A stretch of 30,673 bases of DNA from assembly GCA_023437885.1 (NCBI GenBank), contig JAEZFH010000352.1:1-30673 (forward strand). Direction: 5' to 3'. Below are positions 1 through 9,631 of the stretch, one piece after another; the first letter of the stretch is position 1, and each line of letters begins with the position of its first letter. This DNA is from Bacillota bacterium. Its GTDB lineage: Bacteria > Bacillota > Clostridia > Lachnospirales > Lachnospiraceae. Below the pieces are notes generated by a model. The model was not told the origin of the DNA and searched no databases. It saw nothing but the letters and a program-made list of their open reading frames with translations. Made by a program: the position numbers and the translations under genes.

Positions 1-1
1 C

Positions 2-2974
<2,973 letters not shown>

Positions 2975-2989
2975 GCAGCCATAATCAGA

Positions 2990-3059
2990 AGCCATAACAC
3001 AGAGTGGGGGATTTCCTGGTGGTCAACCGGGATAACGGTATTCGTGTTATGGCTTTTTT
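2990..3059 (+). terminator. Intrinsic terminator after carB
   Basis: AGCCATAACAC (2990-3000) pairs with GTGTTATGGCT (3044-3054), followed by a run of T to 3059. The loop is long, about 43 bases, and contains a smaller GC-rich pairing. It begins 15 bases after the carB stop. Confidence 0.75.
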
Positions 3060-3122
3060 GTTGAATATAGGAGAGGTTCACAAAGCGTGCTCATTGTCTG
3101 ACATAAGTCAAGCGGCTTTTGC
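3060..3122 (+). repeat. Two-unit intergenic repeat following the carB terminator
   Basis: The first unit (3060-3090) contains TTCACAAAGCGTGC and the second (from 3096) contains ACATAAG. Unit one aligns without gaps to 6863-6893, 24 of 31 bases identical, and both loci start immediately after the T-run of a terminator. No coding function is apparent. The function is unknown. Confidence 0.5.
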
Positions 3123-3239
3123 TTGTCGTTGTTATACCCATCCATTCGCTCTAGATTGGAATATTGGCGGCCCGGGAGGAATATATTTAATAGAATTATG
3201 AAACAAGCCAATGGGAATCGGGAAAGTGAGGGAATGATT

Positions 3240-4580
3240 GTGACTGATTATAAAAGAATGGTATCCTATATGTATCAATACGAAAATGGAGTGAAGAAAA
3301 AGAATATTGGCTTTGCCCGGGTGGAAGCGAAGGACGGACAATGTAAAATCACTCTGCACATGCAGTTAATCGGCCAGTTGGACAGTATCTTTCCCACCTA
3401 TCTGATCCAGAGGAGCACGGAGGATATGGAATTGATTTATGTAGGGGATACGGTGCTGAAGAATCAGGTCATGGACAGCAAGCTGGCTATGGATGTTGTC
3501 AATGTCATGGGCTCCGGGCATCATCTTTCGGAGATGGGAGGGCTTCTTCTGTTTCTGAATGAGAGTGTGTTTTATGCAACCGAGTGGGATGACAAACCAA
3601 TTATGGCAAATGATGTATTAGAGGCATTGAGACCCAAGCATAAGCGTGAACCGGTTCTGACCCTGGAGGAGGAGCTTCTGGTTCCGAAATACAAACTTCC
3701 CAGGGGCTATAAGACAATTGAACGTCTGCAGGGACTGGGCTTGGGATTGCGCAACAGGGGTGCCGGGAATAGTGGCTCCGGGCGGAATGTGGAAGCCATG
3801 AATCATGATCCCGGAAAACGGGAGAAACGAGAGGAAGCACAAGGACCGGAGATGTCCCGGTTCTCTTACGCAGATATGGCGGTTACTGTAGAAATTGAGG
3901 AAAAGCGGATAGAGACCACAGGAGGAGCAATGAGCAGAGAAGGGGATGAGGTATCCAGGGAGATTCAGGCCGGGGAAACTTCAAAACCGGATGGGGCAGA
4001 ATGGAGTAGGACGGAAGGGAGCCGGATGGAAGGCAGCCAGGCAGAGTGGAATCAGGCAGAAGGGAATCAGGCAATAGAGAGTCTGGAAGAAGAGAGCCAG
4101 ACAGAAGGGAATTGGATAGAGGAAGGCTCCGCAGAAGCTCAGACAGAGTCAGGGATATCCGGTATGGGGAATCGGATGGAAGGAGCGGCACAGGAGTCAG
4201 GGGGAACGAAGGAAGAGGCAGATCCTATGGCTGTTGTAAAAATCTTTGAGAAACATCCAAGAATTTATCCCTTTGAGGATAATGAGATACTGATTTGCGC
4301 CAAAATAGAGCCCAAGGATCTCGGATTGCTTCCGAAGGAGCTTTGGGCCTTAAGCAATAACAGCTTTCTGGTACATGGATATTACTGCTATCATCATCTT
4401 ATTTTTGCAAAAATGAAGGACAGATACGGCTGCCGCTATATTCTCGGAATACCGGGAATTTACCACAACCGGGAGAAATTTATGGCAAGGATGTTCGGTT
4501 TTGATTGCTTTAAGCCCATCCGGAGAAGAGAGCTCAGACAGGGAGACTTCGGCTACTGGTATATGACGGTTGAATTTTAA
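3240..4580 (+). CDS. Uncharacterised two-domain protein with variable acidic middle (DUF6128-like)
   Basis: Not assigned a function. A conserved-looking N-terminal part (about 1-155, starting DYKRMVSYMYQYENG) is joined by roughly 165 residues rich in E, G, S, Q and R to a compact C-terminal part of about 110 residues (from FEKHPRIYPFEDNE to WYMTVEF) with many aromatic residues (HGYYCYHHL, GIPGIYHNREKF). This resembles the Lachnospiraceae DUF6128 architecture, recalled rather than searched. The middle is made of degenerate units such as SRMEGSQAEWNQAEGNQA. Start choice: GTG 3240 has GAGGGA six bases upstream and gives MTDYKRMV. ATG 3198 and ATG 3234 are alternatives with poorer spacing. No signal peptide or membrane segment is seen. 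Its stop overlaps the stop of the convergent GNAT gene by four bases. Confidence 0.85.
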   Translation: MTDYKRMVSYMYQYENGVKKKNIGFARVEAKDGQCKITLHMQLIGQLDSIFPTYLIQRSTEDMELIYVGDTVLKNQVMDSKLAMDVVNVMGSGHHLSEMGGLLLFLNESVFYATEWDDKPIMANDVLEALRPKHKREPVLTLEEELLVPKYKLPRGYKTIERLQGLGLGLRNRGAGNSGSGRNVEAMNHDPGKREKREEAQGPEMSRFSYADMAVTVEIEEKRIETTGGAMSREGDEVSREIQAGETSKPDGAEWSRTEGSRMEGSQAEWNQAEGNQAIESLEEESQTEGNWIEEGSAEAQTESGISGMGNRMEGAAQESGGTKEEADPMAVVKIFEKHPRIYPFEDNEILICAKIEPKDLGLLPKELWALSNNSFLVHGYYCYHHLIFAKMKDRYGCRYILGIPGIYHNREKFMARMFGFDCFKPIRRRELRQGDFGYWYMTVEF

Positions 4581-5128
4581 TCCAAGGGATTAACCTGAGC
4601 ATAATGTTCATGATCGGACCAGTTTCCATTGATCCGGGCAAAGGACCTGCAGGTTCCTTCATATCGGAAGGAAAGACGCTCAATTAACTGCAGGGAGGGA
4701 GTGTTACCCTGCATAATATAAGCGTTAATCCGGTGCAGATGATGCTCCGAGAATACCAGATCGATGGATTTTTGGATGCATTCTGTCGCATAGCCCTGAT
4801 GCTGGTATTTCTGGCTGAATTTGTATCCGATACTGCAGCTGTAATAAGGCTCCTTTAAGATATTCTGAAAGCAAACGGTACCGATGATTTCGTCCGGTTT
4901 ATTTTTTAAAAATGCCCAATAACGGAGCAGCTTTCCTTCGGCGATCTGATTGTATTCTGCCGTAAGGAAGGCTTTCTGATAAGGAAGGGTATAAAAATTA
5001 TGATTTCGCTTTGGTTCCCAGGGCTCAAACTGCTCCCGGTTTTCCGAATAAAAGGAGAGAACTATGGGTGCGGCATCCTTGCCAAGAATTCTCAGCAGAA
5101 GGCGCTCTGTGTCATGAATTTTTGTCAT
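4577..5128 (-). CDS. GNAT-family N-acetyltransferase (RimJ/RimL type)
   Basis: Predicted acetyl-CoA-dependent N-acetyltransferase; the substrate is unknown. At 183 residues it is the usual size for RimJ/RimL-like enzymes. It opens with the typical TERLLLRIL strand, has the acetyl-CoA binding motif QHQGYATE at about residues 111-118, and ends with the family pattern HRINAYIMQGNTPSLQLIERLSF, where a residue is remembered by its neighbours as G-T-P-S-xx-L-I-E-R-L-G/S-F. GAGG lies about eight bases before the ATG. It lies 26 bp after the radical SAM activase on the same strand, so the two are probably co-transcribed, although their functions are not obviously linked. Confidence 0.9.
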   Translation of the reverse strand: MTKIHDTERLLLRILGKDAAPIVLSFYSENREQFEPWEPKRNHNFYTLPYQKAFLTAEYNQIAEGKLLRYWAFLKNKPDEIIGTVCFQNILKEPYYSCSIGYKFSQKYQHQGYATECIQKSIDLVFSEHHLHRINAYIMQGNTPSLQLIERLSFRYEGTCRSFARINGNWSDHEHYAQVNPLD

Positions 5129-5154
5129 ACTGCAGCCTCGCTTTCAAGGGGTAA

Positions 5155-5850
5155 TTAGTCTGCTCCACGGAGAGATACCGTGGGGATAAAGGGGATCAGC
5201 AGCCGGACATATTCCTTCAGCACTTCCGTGGGATGACTGCTTAAGCCCGGGGACAGGATGTCACCGGAATCTTTATAGGATTGGAGATAATAAGCCTTTG
5301 CACCGGATAACCAGCGGCCGATGGAGAGCATATCCTGCGCCGTATGATATTCCTTCACAACCGTAGTGCGAAATTCATATTCCAGAGGCGAGGACAGCAA
5401 ATAGTCCGCGCTTTCCATAATCGGTTCAAGGACAAGCGTGCCGGCGCCGGAGGTAAGGGCATATTTCTCCTTGGAATTCTTAATGTCCATGGCGATGTAA
5501 TCAATCAGTCCCTGGCGGACCAGAGACTTCAGCATCGCAGGGTTTGTTCCGTTGGTATCCAGTTTAACCTTATAGCCCAGCTCCTTCAGCCTGGCAATAA
5601 ATCCGGGAAGCTCCGGATACAGCGTGGGTTCGCCGCCGGTGATGCATACTCCTTCCAGAATATTTTTCCGCTTTGCCAGATAGGTCAGGACTTCCTGCTC
5701 CGGCAGCGCGGGCTGGGAAGCAGCTCCCGTTACCAGGGATGCATTATGGCAGAACGGACAGCGCATATTGCAGCCGCCCAGAAAAACCGTTGCTGCCAGA
5801 TGTCTTGGATAGTCCAGCAGAGTTGTTTTGTTGAATCCATGGATCTGCAT
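5155..5850 (-). CDS. Radical SAM activating protein, anaerobic ribonucleotide reductase type (NrdG2-like)
   Basis: A 4Fe-4S radical SAM protein of the glycyl-radical activase group. It uses S-adenosylmethionine to place a glycyl radical on a partner enzyme, usually class III ribonucleotide reductase NrdD. The cluster motif CNMRCPFC is at residues 27-34 (Cys27, Cys31, Cys34). It is followed by GGEPTL (SAM-binding) and the conserved KLDTNGTNP segment. The opening IHGFNKTTLLDYPRHLAATVFLGGC is typical of the NrdG2 subfamily. A strong GGGAGGTGA ribosome site lies just upstream of the ATG. No nrdD is in the window, so the partner is inferred from family only. It is divergent from tadA, with about 100 bp of shared upstream DNA. 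Confidence 0.88.
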   Translation of the reverse strand: MQIHGFNKTTLLDYPRHLAATVFLGGCNMRCPFCHNASLVTGAASQPALPEQEVLTYLAKRKNILEGVCITGGEPTLYPELPGFIARLKELGYKVKLDTNGTNPAMLKSLVRQGLIDYIAMDIKNSKEKYALTSGAGTLVLEPIMESADYLLSSPLEYEFRTTVVKEYHTAQDMLSIGRWLSGAKAYYLQSYKDSGDILSPGLSSHPTEVLKEYVRLLIPFIPTVSLRGAD

Positions 5851-5951
5851 GTTGTCACCTCCCAGGTGTTATGATACAATAAAAGTTATCTCATAATTAC
5901 TATATCAAATGGAAGCGAACTAGTCCAGATGCAAAGGAACTGTAACGTGCA

Positions 5952-6455
5952 ATGAATGAAAAATATATGCGGGAAGCATTGAAGGAAGCAAGAAAGGCAA
6001 GCCGGCTGGGTGAGGTTCCCATCGGCTGTGTTATTGTATATCAGGATAAGATCATCGGAAGAGGATATAATAAGCGCAATACAAAGAAAACGACCCTCGC
6101 CCATGCAGAGCTGATTGCGATTGAGAAGGCAAGCAAGGCCATGGGTGACTGGCGCTTGGAGGACTGTGTAATGTACGTTACTCTGGAGCCCTGCCAGATG
6201 TGCTCCGGAGCGATTGTCCAGTCCAGAATGAAGAAGGTGGTTGTCGGAACCATGAATCCGAAGGCAGGCTGTGCCGGCTCCATTCTTAATCTGCTTCAGC
6301 GGGAGGAGTTTAACCATCAGGTAGAGCTGGAGACCGGTGTACTGGAGGAGGAATGTTCGAAAGTACTGCAGGAATTTTTCCAGAAGCTTCGAATCCGCAA
6401 TAAGCTGGAAAAACAGGAAAGTGAAAAATCCCAGACGAAAAATGGAAATGCTTAA
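5952..6455 (+). CDS. tadA: tRNA-specific adenosine-34 deaminase
   Basis: Converts A34 to inosine at the wobble position of tRNA-Arg(ACG). The zinc-dependent deaminase signature is complete: HAE at residues 51-53 (His51 zinc ligand, Glu53 proton shuttle) and PCQMC at 80-84 (Cys81, Cys84). The length (167 aa) is normal, with a lysine-rich polar tail (KLEKQESEKSQTKNGNA). AAAGGA lies 13 bases before the ATG, a rather long spacing. The SRP RNA promoter begins four bases after the stop; the tadA-SRP RNA order is common in Firmicutes. Confidence 0.96.
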   Translation: MNEKYMREALKEARKASRLGEVPIGCVIVYQDKIIGRGYNKRNTKKTTLAHAELIAIEKASKAMGDWRLEDCVMYVTLEPCQMCSGAIVQSRMKKVVVGTMNPKAGCAGSILNLLQREEFNHQVELETGVLEEECSKVLQEFFQKLRIRNKLEKQESEKSQTKNGNA

Positions 6456-6458
6456 GGG

Positions 6459-6487
6459 TTGACATTCCTTTCCGGATGCTTTATACT
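6459..6487 (+). promoter_or_regulatory. Vegetative promoter of the SRP RNA
   Basis: -35 TTGACA (6459-6464), a 17-bp spacer and -10 TATACT (6482-6487), near consensus. The expected start near 6494 leaves about 58 nt before the mature SRP RNA 5' end, consistent with a processed precursor. Confidence 0.85.
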
Positions 6488-6551
6488 TGGCATACAGCTT
6501 TTTTCTGGCTACAGAATTTAATGCTGGAACAACAATTTTGTCATAAGATTT

Positions 6552-6813
6552 CCGTGCAGCCGGGGAGATAGCGGTGCCCTGTACCTGCAATCCGCTACAG
6601 CAGGGGTGATGTTCTGCCTAGGGTGACTTACTGTAGGGCTGCCCCTTATAAGTGATGTTGACGTTTGGGTCTTACGCAACAGGAATTTGTGAACCGTGTC
6701 AGGTCAGGAATGAAGCAGCACTAAGCAAAATCTTCTGTGTGCCGTAAGGCTGCCTGGACCGAGTTAACTGTAAGGGTAACGCTTATGGTAAGCATTCGAA
6801 GCAGAGCGCACGG
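6552..6813 (+). ncRNA. ffs: Large bacterial signal recognition particle RNA (Bacillus type)
   Basis: RNA of the signal recognition particle, which binds Ffh and targets membrane and secreted proteins. The ends pair as CCGTGC (6552-6557) with GCACGG (6808-6813). The 5' Alu domain has the GGGGAGATAGCGGT-CCCTGTA pattern. The S-domain core has GTGTCAGGTCAGGAATGAAGC followed by AGCACTAAG, with the conserved asymmetric loop and GGAA-type tetraloop region. At about 262 nt it is the long Alu-containing form typical of Bacillus and clostridia. Boundaries are from pairing and could be off by a few bases. Confidence 0.95.
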
Positions 6814-6835
6814 AATAAATTATATATATACAATC

Positions 6836-6862
6836 AAAGGGAATGCTTCGGCATTCCTTTTT
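6836..6862 (+). terminator. Intrinsic terminator of the SRP RNA
   Basis: GGAATGC (6840-6846), a TTCG tetraloop and GCATTCC (6851-6857), followed by TTTTT. An upstream AAA lets the A-tract pair with the T-run. Confidence 0.93.
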
Positions 6863-6931
6863 GTCAAACATAAGAGTGATTCGCAAAGCGTGCCGCCCGT
6901 CGTTCAACATAAGAATGGTTTGCAGCGTGAG
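6863..6931 (+). repeat. Two-unit intergenic repeat following the SRP RNA terminator
   Basis: The units start at 6863 and 6902, 39 bases apart, and share the pattern AACATAAGA-TG-TT-GCA-AGCGTG. Unit one also matches 3060-3090 (24 of 31). The rest of the gap to the next gene (6932-6991) shows nothing else. Confidence 0.55.
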
Positions 6932-6991
6932 CTATTCGTTGCTTCTATCTGAGCATTTTGTACTAAATAGCCCGCTTTGTTGACATTTTTC

Positions 6992-7020
6992 TTTTTGATT
7001 TTACGGAATTAGTATATAAT
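6992..7020 (+). promoter_or_regulatory. Probable promoter of the CRP-like gene
   Basis: A perfect -10 TATAAT at 7015-7020 with a T-rich -35 region (TTTTTG 6992-6997, 17-bp spacer). A TTGACA at 6980-6985 is 29 bp away, too far to pair with this -10. Confidence 0.5.
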
Positions 7021-7064
7021 ACGAATATACTGTTATTAAATGTCGTTGATTAGGCGGTGCTAAC

Positions 7065-9401
7065 ATGGAATGGAAGATGAATCCGAATGCGGTAAACCAA
7101 TTTCCCAAGGGCAGCGTGATCTATACGGAAGGGGAACCGGTATTCAGTGTCGGAATGATTGTAAAGGGCCGGGTAATGATACATAATCAGGGAGCAAAGA
7201 TTACCGTGGGCTCCGGCTCCTTTCTTGGAATTCATGATTTATATCAGGGAAAATACCAAAGTACATATACAGCGGTGGATGATTTGCTGCTCTTCGTATA
7301 TCCGATTAACCGGGTCGAGGAGCTGGATGCCATATTAAGTGTGAATAAGGATTACCATGGTTTTATGGTAGCCTCCTTTTATAAGATGATTTATGAGCTG
7401 GATCAAATCTATCATGGATTGCTCAGAAACCGCACAACTCTTTGTGATTTTTTGAAGGAATACTATCAGAAATATCTGGCCATGGCGGCACGCCAGGGAC
7501 TTAAGGCAAAGGGAACGGACAGAATAGGGGCCCTGAAGATGTGGGACAGTGATATGGAGCTGCTGTCAGACCGCATCCGGTATTATATTGAGTGCAGGAG
7601 TCTGCCTCTGGATGTGGTAAAAACGTTTTATTCCTATGGTAACCTCATTACCCTGTATCAGATTGAGGATCAGGTGAATATTGTCAACCAGCAAATTGAG
7701 CTGCTGGGGGAGATGGCACAGGACTTTGTATCTATGGCTAATTGTCTCATGGATGAGACGGATACCTGTTTGTTCCACTTGGTTGCCGAGCTGTCGATCT
7801 CCATGGATAACCGTACCGGCACCAGCAATGAAGTGATGGAGCTGATGGACGGTATCATCGAGCAGGTAAATCAGGCGGAGCTCTTCACCCTGCGGACATT
7901 GGGGTTACCCTTTACCGTGAACCGGGGGAAAATGGAGGAGGTCTATCATCTGCTGCTTTCCGCCAACCGGGAGGAAAGTGTGAGTACGGCGACGCTTCTG
8001 AAATATTCCAAGGAAGATACCCGTATTGCTATGGAAGAAATGAAGGATTCATTTGCCAAAATACTCGTCTATGCGGGATTTTCGGGAGCAAGAGCAGAGG
8101 AGATGCAGGCGGCGATTCAGGATTTTGTTCATATGAAGGACAAGTTCTCCTCCGATGATACAGCCCGAAGATTACGTAGAAAGCTAGCAGATTACCACTA
8201 TGAAATCTATTTCCAGGCGTTCCTGAGGGTTTACCGGGAGAAGAAAGCGCCCCGTATTATTGATTTGTTTTTAAAATACGGCTTTGCGGATGAGAGGCTG
8301 CTGACCAAGGATCAGCTGCTGGCTCTTTATTTCCTTAAGGAGGAGGAGCCGGGGCAGGGGCTATGCAAGGTATATGATATTAAAGCATGGCTGACGTTGA
8401 TTTATGAAGGCAGGAAGGAGCCCTCCAAGAATGAATTCGATTTGGAATATCCGGAATACCTGGCGAGTCTGCGTAAACAGAACCAGCTGACCGAAGCGGA
8501 AGTGGGGAAGGCATTGTCGGATCCTGTGAAAAAGCTCCAATATGAGATACAGAATATGTTCCGTTATAATAACCGTACCACCAATGGGCAGATCAGCAGC
8601 TTTGTACCGTTCTTACATAAGGACCAGTGGACGAATGTGGTAGAGAAGCTTCTGGTTACGGTCGGGAAAGTTAATGAAGCCCTTGCCGGAATTACACGGA
8701 TAGATTATTCCGTATTTGACCGTGAGGTTATCTATTCCAGCAAGGAGAAGAATATTGTCAAGGAATATATAGTCAAACGGGTCTTTCCGGATATCATTCT
8801 GATGCCTACGGTGGGAACTAACGGAATTATGTGGCAGGAGATTTCAGGCAAACGCAGAGATGCACCGGGCCGCTTCCTCCTGCCTGTATTTACCGATATG
8901 AATTTGGGACTGCTGTTAATGCGTGTTCTGGGACGCTTCCGTTGGGAGCTGTGCCGGACGATCGAAGGCATCGCATGGAATGATATTCAGAATAAGTCCT
9001 TAACCTCGGAATACAGTGATTATCTTCAGTTCTACCGTAAGAATAGGGAGTTGTCTGAAGAGAAGAAGGATAGAATCAAGGCACAGATACAAAAAGGGCG
9101 CAGCAGCAGCCGGGAAGTTTTCGTAATGGATTACGAGCTATGGATCAGTTATGAAGCTATGGGAGCGATCAAGCTGAATAAACCGGTCAGGGAGATGATG
9201 GCTACTTATTGTCCTTTTTCCAAGGAGATTAGGGAGCAGATAAGACAGCAGCCTTTATTTGAAGAGGCTATGGCCCGGTATTACCGGGAGAAGCAGAAGC
9301 GGGTCCGTGAGATAGAGGGACGCCATCGGCTGCTGCAGAAGGAGAACATAGAGCCTCCTCAGGAATTGCTCGATACCCTGAATTACTATCGCGATTTGTA
9401 A
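7065..9401 (+). CDS. Uncharacterised protein: N-terminal CRP-like jellyroll plus long helical region
   Basis: Function unknown. Residues about 10-90 look like the cyclic-nucleotide-binding beta roll of the CRP family (FPKGSVIYTEGEPVFSVGMIVKGRVMI, then GSFLGIHDLY and a final LLFVYP strand). The phosphate-binding cassette arginine-alanine pair is not visible, so nucleotide binding is doubtful. The other ~680 residues are mainly helical and charged, ending in KQKRVREIEGRHRLLQKENIE, a likely coiled coil. There is no recognisable helix-turn-helix, membrane segment or signal peptide, so it is not a normal CRP regulator and is probably cytoplasmic. ATG 7065 follows a weak AGGCGG. ATG 7077 is possible but has no better site. 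Its terminator lies just downstream, so it is probably transcribed alone. Confidence 0.85.
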   Translation: MEWKMNPNAVNQFPKGSVIYTEGEPVFSVGMIVKGRVMIHNQGAKITVGSGSFLGIHDLYQGKYQSTYTAVDDLLLFVYPINRVEELDAILSVNKDYHGFMVASFYKMIYELDQIYHGLLRNRTTLCDFLKEYYQKYLAMAARQGLKAKGTDRIGALKMWDSDMELLSDRIRYYIECRSLPLDVVKTFYSYGNLITLYQIEDQVNIVNQQIELLGEMAQDFVSMANCLMDETDTCLFHLVAELSISMDNRTGTSNEVMELMDGIIEQVNQAELFTLRTLGLPFTVNRGKMEEVYHLLLSANREESVSTATLLKYSKEDTRIAMEEMKDSFAKILVYAGFSGARAEEMQAAIQDFVHMKDKFSSDDTARRLRRKLADYHYEIYFQAFLRVYREKKAPRIIDLFLKYGFADERLLTKDQLLALYFLKEEEPGQGLCKVYDIKAWLTLIYEGRKEPSKNEFDLEYPEYLASLRKQNQLTEAEVGKALSDPVKKLQYEIQNMFRYNNRTTNGQISSFVPFLHKDQWTNVVEKLLVTVGKVNEALAGITRIDYSVFDREVIYSSKEKNIVKEYIVKRVFPDIILMPTVGTNGIMWQEISGKRRDAPGRFLLPVFTDMNLGLLLMRVLGRFRWELCRTIEGIAWNDIQNKSLTSEYSDYLQFYRKNRELSEEKKDRIKAQIQKGRSSSREVFVMDYELWISYEAMGAIKLNKPVREMMATYCPFSKEIREQIRQQPLFEEAMARYYREKQKRVREIEGRHRLLQKENIEPPQELLDTLNYYRDL

Positions 9402-9433
9402 GCGGGGCATGTAAACATATGGCAGGCTAAGGA

Positions 9434-9465
9434 CTGTCCCGGGGCTGGATACCGGGACAGCCTTT
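9434..9465 (+). terminator. Intrinsic terminator after the CRP-like gene
   Basis: CTGTCCCGG (9434-9442) pairs with CCGGGACAG (9452-9460) around a 9-base loop. The T-tract is short and interrupted (CCTTTCTTA), so it may be leaky. Confidence 0.7.
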
Positions 9466-9533
9466 CTTATCGTCTAGGATAGTTCGTCCAGTTCCGGCGC
9501 TGCGTTTTGGTCCAATCTTCCAGTGCTTTGCAC

Positions 9534-9562
9534 TTGTCTAAACAGGAGACAAATGGTAGTAT
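9534..9562 (+). promoter_or_regulatory. Probable promoter of the TPR-ATPase gene
   Basis: -35 TTGTCT (9534-9539), 17-bp spacer, -10 TAGTAT (9557-9562) with an extended TGG. An overlapping TATTAT at 9560 is an alternative -10. Confidence 0.5.
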
Positions 9563-9631
9563 TATAGGAGGAGAAAACAAGCCCCTGGCAGTTGTATTGA
9601 AGGGTTATAAAAATACAAAGGAGGTTGCAGC

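Noticed and set aside
3060..3122. CRISPR-like array
   Set aside because: Only two degenerate units per locus, no regular spacers and no cas genes.
3004..3201. 65-codon frame after carB
   Set aside because: It begins inside the carB terminator loop, covers the intergenic repeat and has no spaced ribosome site matching a family.
5344..5874. 176-codon plus-strand frame
   Set aside because: It is a shadow of the radical SAM activase, whose Cys motif and ribosome site are clear on the other strand.
5886..6590. 234-codon minus-strand frame
   Set aside because: It lies opposite tadA and runs into the SRP RNA. There is no family resemblance.
6737..6952. 71-codon frame
   Set aside because: It lies in the SRP RNA 3' half, its terminator and the following repeat.
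6980..6985. TTGACA as -35 for the CRP-like gene
   Set aside because: It is 29 bp from the only good -10 at 7015, too far for one promoter.
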